This document shows positions 49,178 through 57,703 of a DNA stretch of 64,000 nucleotides, piece after piece (the first letter of the stretch is position 1; each line of letters opens with the position of its first letter). Below the pieces are notes generated by a model. The model had not been told where the DNA came from, made no database searches, and was given only the letters and a program-made list of their open reading frames with translations. Location of the stretch: contig NZ_MODW01000002.1 in assembly GCF_001866135.1 (NCBI RefSeq), positions 454,916 through 518,915 on the forward strand, given 5' to 3'. The translations under genes were made by a program, and so were the position numbers. This stretch comes from Microbacterium sp. LCT-H2 (lineage in GTDB: Bacteria; Actinomycetota; Actinomycetes; Actinomycetales; Microbacteriaceae).

Positions 49178-50758
49178 GTGACCGCACGTCCCGAAGCCCA
49201 CGAGATCTGGATGGGGCCGCTGCCGCCGCTCGCCGAGGGCGGGCTCGCGCGACCCCGGATCGGCATCGGCGGCATCTCCATCGAGTCGAGCACCTTCTCC
49301 CCGCACATCTCGGGGGACGAGGCCTTCACGATCCGGACCGGCGATGCCCTGCGGGCGTACTACCCGTTCCTCGATGCCGGGCGTGAGCTCGCCGAGGCCG
49401 CGGAGTGGGTCCCGCTCACCCACGGCCGGTCGCTGCCCGGCGGCGCCGTGGATCCGGACACCTATCGTCGGATGAAGGACGCGCTCGTCGAGGGGATCCG
49501 CACACAGGGGCCGTTCGACGGCTTCTTCTTCGACATCCACGGCGCGATGAGCGTCGTCGGGATGGAGGATGCCGAGGGCGATCTGGCCCTAGCGGTGCGG
49601 GAGGCGCTCGGTCCGGACACCCTCGTCTCCACGTCGATGGACCTGCACGGGAACGTCTCGGAGACCCTGCGCGACGCGGTGGATCTGCTCACCTGCTACC
49701 GCATGGCCCCGCACGAGGACTGGCTGAACACGAAAGAGCGGGCGGTGTGGAACCTGCTCGACCGTCTCCGTGGCCCGCACGGCGGCGACGTGCAGGCGCG
49801 GCGACCCTTCACCGCCTGGGTGCCCGTTCCGGTGCTCCTGCCGGGGGAGAAGACGAGTACGCGGCTGGAGCCCGCGCAGAGCATCTATGCCGAGCTCCCC
49901 AAGATCGAGGCCCTGCCCGGTGTCGTCGACGCCTCGGTGTGGATCGGCTACGCGTGGGCGGACGAGCCGCGCTGCCAGGCCTACGTCGTGGTCACCGGGG
50001 ACGACCGGGAGGTCATCGCCCGGGAGGCGGAGCGCGTGGCCCGGATGTTCTGGGAGGCGCGGGAGGACTTCGTGTTCGTCGCGAAGACCGGAAGCCTCGA
50101 CGAGGCGCTGGAGGAGGCCCTGGCGTCCGGAGCCCCGCGTCCGTACGTGATCTCCGACTCCGGGGACAACCCGACGGCCGGGGGAGCGGGGGATGTGACC
50201 TGGACCCTCGCCCAGCTGCTCCGGCGACCCGAGCTCACCGACGGGACGCACACGACGCTGGTCGCCTCGATCTTCGATCCGCGGGCTGTCGCCGAAGCCG
50301 TGGAGGCGGGCGTCGGTGCAACGGTCACGCTGTCCGCCGGTGCCGCGGTCGATGCCGGGCCGCACGGACCGGTCGACATCACCGGCACGGTGTTCTCGGT
50401 CACCGACGGCGACCCGGACGCCGGCACCCAGGTGGTGATCGCTGTCGGCGGGCTGCACGCCATCGTGACCGCGCGCCGCAAGCCCTTCCACCATCTCTCC
50501 GACTTCCGGATGCTGGGGCTCGAGCCGACGACGGCCGACGTCGTGGTCGTGAAGATCGGCTACCTGGAGCCGGAGCTGTACGAGCTGGCGGCGGGATGGA
50601 CGCTCGCGCTCACCCCGGGCGGGGTGGACCAGGACCTGCTCCGTCTCGGACACCATCGCCTGCGCCCCGGGGTGTTCCCGTTCGACACGACAGGCGACCC
50701 CGATCTGACCGCGGTGGTCGTGCGCCGCGGCGCCGACGAGGAGGACACGGCATCATGA
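49178..50758 (+). CDS. M81-family metallopeptidase (MlrC-like)
   Basis: The 526 aa protein matches the MlrC/M81 family, whose founding member MlrC hydrolyses linearised microcystin products with a zinc ion. Candidate metal ligands are in FFFDIHGAMSV, STSMDLHGNVSE and YRMAPHEDW. An extra N-terminal segment of about 25 residues precedes the conserved RIGIGGISIESSTFSP start. It is preceded by GAGGAGAACAGC and starts with GTG. It lies between the kinase and the second fucosidase. What it cleaves in this sugar operon is unknown; amide or peptide-linked glycan parts are a guess. Confidence 0.88.
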   Translation: MTARPEAHEIWMGPLPPLAEGGLARPRIGIGGISIESSTFSPHISGDEAFTIRTGDALRAYYPFLDAGRELAEAAEWVPLTHGRSLPGGAVDPDTYRRMKDALVEGIRTQGPFDGFFFDIHGAMSVVGMEDAEGDLALAVREALGPDTLVSTSMDLHGNVSETLRDAVDLLTCYRMAPHEDWLNTKERAVWNLLDRLRGPHGGDVQARRPFTAWVPVPVLLPGEKTSTRLEPAQSIYAELPKIEALPGVVDASVWIGYAWADEPRCQAYVVVTGDDREVIAREAERVARMFWEAREDFVFVAKTGSLDEALEEALASGAPRPYVISDSGDNPTAGGAGDVTWTLAQLLRRPELTDGTHTTLVASIFDPRAVAEAVEAGVGATVTLSAGAAVDAGPHGPVDITGTVFSVTDGDPDAGTQVVIAVGGLHAIVTARRKPFHHLSDFRMLGLEPTTADVVVVKIGYLEPELYELAAGWTLALTPGGVDQDLLRLGHHRLRPGVFPFDTTGDPDLTAVVVRRGADEEDTAS

Positions 50759-52104
50759 TGAACTTCGAGAAGCGCACCGGCCCCGACTTCGGTGCGGCGG
50801 CCCCGGTCTACCCCGCGAACGGCGTGCCGGACTGGTATCGCGACGCCAAGCTCGGCTTCTTCGTGCACTGGGGCCTGTACTCCGTGCCGGCGTGGGCCGT
50901 GCAGCACGGGGAGGGCGTGAACATCCCCACCGAGGACGCCTATGCGTGGCACCAGTACGCGGAGTGGTACGGCAACACGGTGCGCATCCCGGGCAGCCCG
51001 ACGTGGGAGCGCCACCAGCGCACCTACGGCCCCGGGACCTCGTACGAGGACCTCGCCGACCGATGGGACGCCGACGCCTTCGATGCCGACGCCTTCGTCG
51101 GTGAGCTCGTGTCGGCGGGGGCGCGTTACGTCGTGCCCACGACCAAGCACCACGAGGGCTTCTGTCTGTGGGACACCGCCACGACGGGGTTCAATGCCGT
51201 CGCGCGCGGCCCTCGCCGCGACCTCATCTCCGAGTTCCACGACGCCACGCGGCGGGCCGGAGCCAAGTTCGGCGTGTACTACTCCGGAGCGCTCGACTGG
51301 CACGTGAGCGACTTCCCGCCGATCGAGTCGGACACCGACCTGTTCCGGTTCCGTCGCAACGACGCCCACTTCTCCCGGTACGCCGCTGCACAGCTCGAGG
51401 AGCTCGTGGAGCGCTTCGCGCCCGACGTGCTCTGGAACGACATCGAGTGGCCGGACGGCGGCAAGGGCACGGAGGACTACGCCGTAGCCGCACTGCTGCG
51501 GCGTTACTTCGACGCCGTTCCGGACGGCGTCGTCAACGACCGGTGGGGCGTGCCGTACCACGGCTTCCTCACCCGCGAATACACGGACATCCCGGACATC
51601 ATCCCCGAGCCGTGGGAGTCGACCCGCGGGCTCGGCTACTCGTTCGGGTTCAACCAGGCGGAGGACGAGCGGCACTCGCTCTCCGGGGCGGCCCTGATCC
51701 GGCTCCTCGTCGACGTCGTCGCGAAGAACGGCAACCTGCTCATCAACGTGGGCCCCGCGGCGGACGGGTCCATTCCGGCGCTGCAGCGGAAGGCGATGCA
51801 GGAGCTCGGCGGCTGGCTGGCCGTGAACGGCGCGGCGATCTACGGCACGCGGCCCTGGACGCGGATGGGGGAGCGGACGGGGGCTCCTCGTCGCTACACC
51901 ACCTCCGGGGCGACCGTGCACGTGCACGCGCTGGACCCGGCGGCAGGCGAGTTCGAGCTGCCGTCCGAGCTCGCGGGCGCTGCGCTGTCGTGGGCGGACG
52001 GGACTCCGGCCCAGACGTCCGCGGGCGGCGGTTCGACGCGCATCGTGATCCCGGCCGGACTCCGCGAGGCTCCGGTCGCCGTGCTCACCGCGCACGGCGC
52101 CTGA
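50755..52104 (+). CDS. Alpha-L-fucosidase, GH29 (second copy)
   Basis: The 449 aa protein is a second GH29 enzyme, with the conserved LGFFVHWGLYSVPAW start, VPTTKHHEGFCLWDT and nucleophile Asp229 in LWNDIEWPD. The sequence differs strongly from the first copy at 42426, so the two probably cut different linkages. It has no signal peptide. It overlaps the M81 gene by 4 bp and closes the operon; a terminator follows. The start may be either of two adjacent ATGs (50755 or 50758). Confidence 0.93.
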   Translation: MMNFEKRTGPDFGAAAPVYPANGVPDWYRDAKLGFFVHWGLYSVPAWAVQHGEGVNIPTEDAYAWHQYAEWYGNTVRIPGSPTWERHQRTYGPGTSYEDLADRWDADAFDADAFVGELVSAGARYVVPTTKHHEGFCLWDTATTGFNAVARGPRRDLISEFHDATRRAGAKFGVYYSGALDWHVSDFPPIESDTDLFRFRRNDAHFSRYAAAQLEELVERFAPDVLWNDIEWPDGGKGTEDYAVAALLRRYFDAVPDGVVNDRWGVPYHGFLTREYTDIPDIIPEPWESTRGLGYSFGFNQAEDERHSLSGAALIRLLVDVVAKNGNLLINVGPAADGSIPALQRKAMQELGGWLAVNGAAIYGTRPWTRMGERTGAPRRYTTSGATVHVHALDPAAGEFELPSELAGAALSWADGTPAQTSAGGGSTRIVIPAGLREAPVAVLTAHGA

Positions 52105-52119
52105 CACCGGCTCCGCAGA

Positions 52120-52151
52120 AGGGCCCCCGTCGGTGATCCGACGGGGGCCTT
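52120..52151. terminator. Bidirectional terminator after the fucosidase operon
   Basis: GGGCCCCCGTCGG at 52121-52133 pairs with CCGACGGGGGCCT at 52138-52150 around a TGAT loop, with one G-T pair. TTCGT follows. It lies between convergent genes and could stop transcription from both sides. Confidence 0.85.
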
Positions 52152-52161
52152 CGTCGCTGAG

Positions 52162-54996
52162 CTAGGGGCGCGTGCGCTCCTCGAGAACCTCGATCACGTG
52201 GCGGTACGGGCGGCCGGTGGCGCGGGTCATGCCGATCTCGCACGTGCGGTTGGCCGACACGAAGGCGTCGAAGCCGCCGCGGGCCGCATCGGCCGCGGAG
52301 ACCTCGGCCGATTCCTGCGCCGTCGCGCTCGCGGTGAGCTCGGGGTGCAGCATGCCGCGGTCGCCGGCGAACGCGCAGCAGCCCCAGCCATCGGGCACGA
52401 AGACCTCGTCGGCGACGGCGGCAGCGATCGCCGTCAGTGCCCCGGTCGCGCCGAGTGCGGTCGTCGAGCAGGTCGGGTGCACGGCGATCGAGGGGAGCTT
52501 CGCATCGACGGAGAGGCGCGGCAGCACCTCCCGCGCGACGAACGTGGTGGCGTCCTCGATGCGCAGTCCCGCGTACTCCGGGTGCGCGGCGACGGCCTGG
52601 GTGAGCATCACGTCGAGGCCCTCGGTGCAGGAGGCCGCATCGCAGACGACCGGGAGCTCCCCGTGGCGGCTGGCGTCCCAGAGCGAGGCCAGCACCCGGT
52701 CGGACATGAGGCGATAGCCGTCGAGGTGTCCCTTGGACTTCCATGGCGTCCCGCAGCAGAGCCCGCCGTTCTCCTCCGGGACCACGACGGGGATCCCGGC
52801 GCGGTCAAGCAGCGCGCGCAGGGCGTCGCGGGAGCCGGGCCCCTCGTCCTCCGGGCCGAACATCGTGCCGATGCAGGCGCCGAAGAAGACGGCCTGGGCA
52901 TCGGGTGGCGAGACCGGCTGGGGCGGCGCGGTTCCGCCGCGGGGGAGGCCGCCGTCGTAGAGGGGCACGGTGTCGGCGCCGAGCACCGCCCGTCCGATCC
53001 GCGTCGCGCCGCGCACGAGCGGGACGGGGAGGGCGTCGGCCACCGTGAGGGCGACGCCCCCGGCGCGCGTGACGGTGCTCCAGTGCTTCGCCGCGGTTCC
53101 CCACGCGGCCCCCTCCACGGCGTTCTCCTGCTCGGCGCGGAGTCGGCGGACGAGGTCGCCGGTGTTGATGTCCACCGGACACGCGACGCCGCACATGCCG
53201 TCGACCGCGCAGGTCTGCACGCCGTCATAGTCGTAGTCCGCGCGCAGGTCGCGCAGCAGCGCCGTGTCGCCCTGCTCCTCGGCCCAGGCCATGTCCCGGC
53301 GCAGCACGATGCGCTGCCGCGGTGTGAGCGTGATGCTCTTGCTCGGGCACGTGGGCTCGCAGTAGCCGCACTCGACGCAGCGGTCCACCTCGCGCTCGAC
53401 CGTGGGCACGCGCTTCAGGTCCTGCAGATACGAGTCCGGGTCGTCGGAGAGCACGACGCCGGGGTTGAGGATGCCGTCCGGATCGAACAGCCGCTTGATC
53501 TCCCACATCATGTCGGTGAGCTCGTCGCCGTACTGCCGCCGGACGAACGGTGCCATGATGCGGCCGGTGCCGTGCTCGGCCTTGAGGGATCCCTCCTGCG
53601 AGAGGACGAGCTCGACGAGGTCATCCGTGAAGCGGCGGTACCGCGCCACGCTGTCGGGGTCGTCGAAACGCTCGTTCAGCAGGAAATGGACGTTGCCGTC
53701 CTTCGCGTGCCCGAAGATGACGGACCCCTCGTAGCCGTGTTCCGCGAACAGCTCGATCAGGCGTTCGCAGGTGGCCAGCAGTCGGGGGACGGGGACGACG
53801 ATGTCTTCGAGGAGGGCGGTCGTGCCGGACGGCCGCGCTCCGGCGACCGCCGTGTAGAGGCCCTTGCGGACGTGCCACAGCGCGGCGCGCTCTCCCGCGT
53901 CCGTGGTCAGTCGCGGGGCGACGGCGAGAGGAAGGGCGTCGAAGTGTGCCTGGGCGGTGGCGCTCGCGACGGTGAGGCTCTCGTCGTCGGCGGCGTGCAC
54001 CTCGACGAGGAGGGCGGCGTGGCCCTGGACGTCGATCTCCGAGATCGCGGCGGGGACGTCGCTCAGACCCTGGGCGACGCGCAGTGAGGCGGCGTCCAGG
54101 AGCTCGATCGTCGCGAGTCCCAGCTCGGTGAGAGAGGGGAGCGCGGCCATCGCCGCCGACAGCGTCTCGAAGACGAGCAGACCGGTGGCGATCGCGGGGC
54201 GCACCTCGATGGTGCGGAAACGGGCCTCCGCGACGAAGCCGAGGGTCCCTTCCGATCCGATGAGGAGGTGTTCGAGGATCCGCACCGGGTCGTCGAAGTC
54301 GAGCAGGGCGTTCAGTCCGTAGCCCATGGTGTTCTTCATCGAGAACTGCTGTCGGAGGAAGGTGACGTTCTCGGGCGCGGCGAGCAGCCGCTCCCGGAGC
54401 GACGACAGTCCCGCGAAGAGCGCGGGTTCCGCGGCGCGGAGCACCTCCGCGGCATCCGCGCGTCCGGTGTCCAGGACGGTGCCGCTGGGCAGCACGACGA
54501 CCATCGAGGTGATCGTCTGATACGAGTTCTCCGTGATGCCGCAGGCCATACCGCTGGAGTTGTTCGCGACGACGCCGCCGATCGTGCAGGCGATCTCGCT
54601 GGCCGGATCGGGTCCGAGCTTGCGGCGGTACCGGGCCAGTCGCGTGTTCACCTGCCGGACGGTGGCCCCGGGGCCGACCCGGACCGCGGCGCCGTCGTCC
54701 TCGACGTGGATGTCGCGGAAGTGGCTGCGCGTGTCGACGAGGATGTCGCCGCTGATGCCCTGTCCGGAGAGGCTGGTGCCGCCGGAGCGGAACGTGAGCG
54801 TTCGTCCGGCCGCGCGGACCGCCGAGAACGCGCGGGCGACGCCCTCCGCGTCCGCGGGCGACAGCACCGCGTCCGGGACGAGCAGGTAGTGCGAGGCGTC
54901 GTGGGCGCGGGCGAACCGGTCGATGGATCGGGCGTGGACCTGCGTCTCGGTCCCCAGCAGCGCGGGGTCGAGGGGGTGGTCGAGGGTGGTGGGCAC
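52162..54996 (-). CDS. FAD-binding and Fe-S 2-hydroxyacid dehydrogenase (fused GlcD/GlcF-like)
   Basis: The 944 aa protein joins an N-terminal FAD-binding PCMH domain (SGGTSLSGQGISGD and IGGVVANNSSGMACG), a FAD-oxidase C-terminal domain and, from about residue 537, ferredoxin motifs CVECGYCEPTCP and CAVDGMCGVACPVD. The CCG-type GGLCCGTPW and GCCAFAGDRGM motifs follow. Such fusions oxidise D-lactate or related 2-hydroxyacids and pass electrons to quinone at the membrane. I chose the GTG at 54996, preceded by GAGGAG; the frame is open to 55032. It diverges from a GntR/FCD regulator. Confidence 0.92.
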   Translation of the reverse strand: MPTTLDHPLDPALLGTETQVHARSIDRFARAHDASHYLLVPDAVLSPADAEGVARAFSAVRAAGRTLTFRSGGTSLSGQGISGDILVDTRSHFRDIHVEDDGAAVRVGPGATVRQVNTRLARYRRKLGPDPASEIACTIGGVVANNSSGMACGITENSYQTITSMVVVLPSGTVLDTGRADAAEVLRAAEPALFAGLSSLRERLLAAPENVTFLRQQFSMKNTMGYGLNALLDFDDPVRILEHLLIGSEGTLGFVAEARFRTIEVRPAIATGLLVFETLSAAMAALPSLTELGLATIELLDAASLRVAQGLSDVPAAISEIDVQGHAALLVEVHAADDESLTVASATAQAHFDALPLAVAPRLTTDAGERAALWHVRKGLYTAVAGARPSGTTALLEDIVVPVPRLLATCERLIELFAEHGYEGSVIFGHAKDGNVHFLLNERFDDPDSVARYRRFTDDLVELVLSQEGSLKAEHGTGRIMAPFVRRQYGDELTDMMWEIKRLFDPDGILNPGVVLSDDPDSYLQDLKRVPTVEREVDRCVECGYCEPTCPSKSITLTPRQRIVLRRDMAWAEEQGDTALLRDLRADYDYDGVQTCAVDGMCGVACPVDINTGDLVRRLRAEQENAVEGAAWGTAAKHWSTVTRAGGVALTVADALPVPLVRGATRIGRAVLGADTVPLYDGGLPRGGTAPPQPVSPPDAQAVFFGACIGTMFGPEDEGPGSRDALRALLDRAGIPVVVPEENGGLCCGTPWKSKGHLDGYRLMSDRVLASLWDASRHGELPVVCDAASCTEGLDVMLTQAVAAHPEYAGLRIEDATTFVAREVLPRLSVDAKLPSIAVHPTCSTTALGATGALTAIAAAVADEVFVPDGWGCCAFAGDRGMLHPELTASATAQESAEVSAADAARGGFDAFVSANRTCEIGMTRATGRPYRHVIEVLEERTRP

Positions 54997-55021
54997 GGTG
55001 CTCCTCTGCTCCGCTCGAAGA

Positions 55022-55032
55022 TTGTCTGACAA
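55022..55032. promoter_or_regulatory. FadR-type operator between dehydrogenase and gntR
   Basis: TTGTC-T-GACAA is a perfect inverted repeat that fits the GntR/FadR consensus TNGTNNNACNA. It lies in the 74 bp gap between the divergent dehydrogenase and GntR genes, suitable for control of both. Confidence 0.7.
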
Positions 55033-55070
55033 GTGTACTGAACGACGGCCGCCTCACTAGACTGTTCCGC

Positions 55071-55733
55071 ATGACCTCGATCGCGGAGCGCCCCCTCGGC
55101 GTGGTCGGCGTGGTCGACGCCGTGACCGGACAGCTGCGCAGCCGGATCCTCTCCGGCGAGATCCGCTCGGGGGAGCCGTTGACCGAGGCGGCCGTCTCCC
55201 AGGCCTACGGCGTCGCCCGACCCAGCGCCAAAGCGGCCATCGAGCAGCTCGTTGCCAGCGGGCTGCTCGTGCGGACGGCGCACCGCACGGCGCGCGTGGT
55301 CGGCATCGAGGCGGAGACCGTCCGCGACGTCTACCGCACGCGGATCCGGCTGGAGAGCGCGGCGCTGCGCGAGTTGGCGGAGAGCGCCGCCGTCCCGGCG
55401 GCCGCCGTAGCGGCGAACGCCGAGCTGCAGGCGATGGCACCGGGCCCCGATCCCGCGACGGTCGATCCCGACCTCCGTTTCCACACGGCGCTCATCGACG
55501 GGTTGGGCAGCGAGCGCACCAGTCGCATGTACCGGAGCGTGCTGGACGAGGTGCGGCTGTGCATGGCGCAGGTGCAGGGACGGCGTCTCCTCGACGCGGA
55601 ACTCATCGCCGCGCAGCACGCGGAGATGCTCGAGGCCGTCGCCGCCGGGGACGCGGAGCGCGCGGCCGCGGTGCTGCGTGCACACCTCGCCTCGGCGGAG
55701 GACCGTCTCGTCGAGGCCCTGAGCGCCTCCTGA
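55071..55733 (+). CDS. GntR-family transcriptional regulator (FCD domain)
   Basis: The 220 aa protein has an N-terminal winged helix (LTEAAVSQAYGVARPSAKAA, near residues 41-60) and a C-terminal all-helical FCD domain. The FCD metal/ligand residues are visible in RTRIRLESAALRELAE, DLRFHTALIDGLGSERTSRM and the final AAQHAEMLEAVAAGD. It is the same class as LldR. The divergent neighbour makes it the likely repressor of the dehydrogenase, responding to lactate or another hydroxyacid. Confidence 0.92.
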   Translation: MTSIAERPLGVVGVVDAVTGQLRSRILSGEIRSGEPLTEAAVSQAYGVARPSAKAAIEQLVASGLLVRTAHRTARVVGIEAETVRDVYRTRIRLESAALRELAESAAVPAAAVAANAELQAMAPGPDPATVDPDLRFHTALIDGLGSERTSRMYRSVLDEVRLCMAQVQGRRLLDAELIAAQHAEMLEAVAAGDAERAAAVLRAHLASAEDRLVEALSAS

Positions 55734-55735
55734 CG

Positions 55736-56686
55736 TCAGCCTTCGTTTGCGGGCGCGTCCTGGATCTCGATGGGTGCGTCCGTCGTGTCGGCCCAGACCG
55801 GAGCGGGCAGAGGGGTATCGACCTGGCCGGCCTGGATCGCGCGGAGGGCTTCGGTGATCTCGTCGGCGTTCTCGGGCACCGCCAGGCCGCAGGTGCGCAG
55901 CTCGGACGCGAACTGCAGGGTGAGCCGGATCTTCCCCGCCTCGATGGCCTCGGAGGTGGTGCCGGTGCGGATCTCGCTGCCGGTCTGGATCGCGGGCACC
56001 TCGTCGCAGACGTGATAGACCTTGCCGCCGTCGACCCACACGACCTCGTCCGCTCCGAGGAGCTGGATCACAGCGGACTGGTCCGCGGTGTACTGCTCGA
56101 CGGACGGCGGGGCGAAGCTCGTCCCGATGACCGCCGCGAGGACGGCCAGGACGATGCCGACGATGCCGGCGGTCGCCTTCTGTCCCTTGTCCATGTCCTT
56201 GTTCAGGAAGATGAGGATGACCAGGGGGAGGAAGGCGACGACCGCGATGATCGCGCCGAGCTGGTTCTGGACGAAGAACCGCGTCTTGTCCGCGCGTCGC
56301 GCCGGGTCGAGGGTGTTGGCCTTCTTCCACAGGATCGAGCCGATGATCGACAGCGCGGCGATCACGACCAGCAGGACGAGCAGGGCGATGAACGCCCACT
56401 GCGGGAACTGCGCCGTCGCTCCCTGCTCTTCCAGGAGACCGGTGTCCGGATCGCGGAGCAGCGTGCCGCCCTCGTCGACGAACTCGCGCTGGCGCAGGAG
56501 CCAGAAGATGCCGACGGCCTCGCCCGCGATCGCGAGCGCCCAGAGGACCGCGGCGATGATGCGGAAGCGCGTCGCGGAGGCCTTGGCCTCCGGGGTCGGC
56601 GTCCAGCCCGCGGGCGGTTCGCCGGTCGTGGCGCCGGTCGTGGGACGACGCGGCGCGGCGGAAGACGTCTGCTCGTTCTCGGCCAT
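55736..56686 (-). CDS. Hypothetical membrane protein
   Basis: The 316 aa protein starts with a disordered, Thr/Pro-rich N-terminus of about 35 residues. Two pairs of hydrophobic segments follow (near residues 35-60, 95-115, 140-165 and 175-195). The C-terminal half is soluble and includes CDEVPAIQTGSEIRTGTTSE. No family is recognised. It is convergent with gntR and diverges from the next gene. Confidence 0.72.
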   Translation of the reverse strand: MAENEQTSSAAPRRPTTGATTGEPPAGWTPTPEAKASATRFRIIAAVLWALAIAGEAVGIFWLLRQREFVDEGGTLLRDPDTGLLEEQGATAQFPQWAFIALLVLLVVIAALSIIGSILWKKANTLDPARRADKTRFFVQNQLGAIIAVVAFLPLVILIFLNKDMDKGQKATAGIVGIVLAVLAAVIGTSFAPPSVEQYTADQSAVIQLLGADEVVWVDGGKVYHVCDEVPAIQTGSEIRTGTTSEAIEAGKIRLTLQFASELRTCGLAVPENADEITEALRAIQAGQVDTPLPAPVWADTTDAPIEIQDAPANEG

Positions 56687-56769
56687 GGTTGTCCTTTCCC
56701 CCGAAAGTGCCCGGCGACCTCACCGAGGCATCCCCGAGCCTAGTGGCCGCGGTGTCCTACGCTGGAGAG

Positions 56770-57240
56770 ATGACATCCGATTCGGACGACGCCCTGAGCT
56801 GGGAGGGCGACGACAGCGCGGAGCGACGCCCCCGGGACGCCGCACGGCGCTCCACGCCCGCTCCGGAACCGACGCCGGTCGAGGCCGTCGCGCCTGCGGC
56901 GCCCGCACCCGCGTCGGTGGACGAGACGACCGCGGCGCCCTCTGGTCTCAGCAACGCGATGCTGGTCCTCGTCGGGGTCGTCGGGGGCGTCTACCTGCTC
57001 TACACCCTGGGGTGGATCGCGGGCGGTCTCCGGCTGCAGCCGCTCGCCTCGTTCCTCGTCGCCGATTTCATGTTCCTGCCCTGGTTCGTGCTGGCCATCG
57101 CCGCCCCCGCGCTGTGGTTCCTCGCGACATGGGTGCTGACGCGGGGCCGGGCCTCCTGGATCCGTGCCGCCGTGCTCCTGGCGGGCGTCGTGCTGCTCGT
57201 GCCGTGGCCGTTCGTGACCGTGGGGGTGATCGGCTCATGA
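56770..57240 (+). CDS. Small membrane protein, first of a pair
   Basis: The 156 aa protein has an acidic, Pro/Ala-rich N-terminus of about 60 residues and then three membrane segments (near residues 60-85, 95-120 and 130-152). No known domain is seen. I chose the ATG at 56770 (MTSDSDDALSW) after a TGGAGAG ribosome binding site; the frame is open to 56689. It overlaps the next gene by 4 bp (ATGA), so the two form an operon of unknown function. In related genomes I expect such pairs just before serA. Confidence 0.72.
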   Translation: MTSDSDDALSWEGDDSAERRPRDAARRSTPAPEPTPVEAVAPAAPAPASVDETTAAPSGLSNAMLVLVGVVGGVYLLYTLGWIAGGLRLQPLASFLVADFMFLPWFVLAIAAPALWFLATWVLTRGRASWIRAAVLLAGVVLLVPWPFVTVGVIGS

Positions 57241-57572
57241 CCGCTCCGAAGGCACCGTCCGCCGTGGCGACCGGCTCGCCGCGCTGGCTCGTGTGGACCG
57301 TCATCGCCCTCGCCGGCCTCTTCTACGCCTACGCGGTGTGGAACGCGGTCGCGCACCTCATCACCATGGCCCAGACCGGCCTCACCGGCACCGGATGGGC
57401 GACGCTCCTGTTCGGCGTGGTGTTCCCCGTCATCGTGTTCGGGTTCGCCTACGCGATCGGCCGGCGGCGGCGGGTGGGTGAGCTCGCCCTGACGTTCCTC
57501 GCCGGACTCGGGATCGTCGCGGTGTTCTGGATGAGCCTGCTCGCGCTGAGTCTGACGCTGCCCAGCGCCTGA
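57237..57572 (+). CDS. Small membrane protein, second of a pair
   Basis: The 111 aa protein has three hydrophobic segments (near residues 17-37, 52-74 and 84-106) with short loops and the positive cluster GRRRRVGE between the last two. It is translationally coupled to the upstream membrane protein by an ATGA overlap. No family is recognised. It lies 131 bp before serA, leaving room for a serA promoter. Confidence 0.72.
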   Translation: MTAPKAPSAVATGSPRWLVWTVIALAGLFYAYAVWNAVAHLITMAQTGLTGTGWATLLFGVVFPVIVFGFAYAIGRRRRVGELALTFLAGLGIVAVFWMSLLALSLTLPSA

Positions 57573-57703
57573 GCAGGATCCGTCACGCCGTCACACGGCA
57601 CGGAGCGGTCCCGGTGCTCGGGTAGAGTTGTCGCGATCGCGCCCCCGACGGTGTGCGGCGCATCGGCCCCTCCCGCCTGTCGCGCTGCCCCGAAGGATCC
57701 ACT

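Noticed and set aside
52162..55032. Earlier TTG start for the dehydrogenase at 55032
   Set aside because: It would overlap the TTGTCTGACAA operator; the GTG at 54996 has a GAGGAG ribosome binding site.
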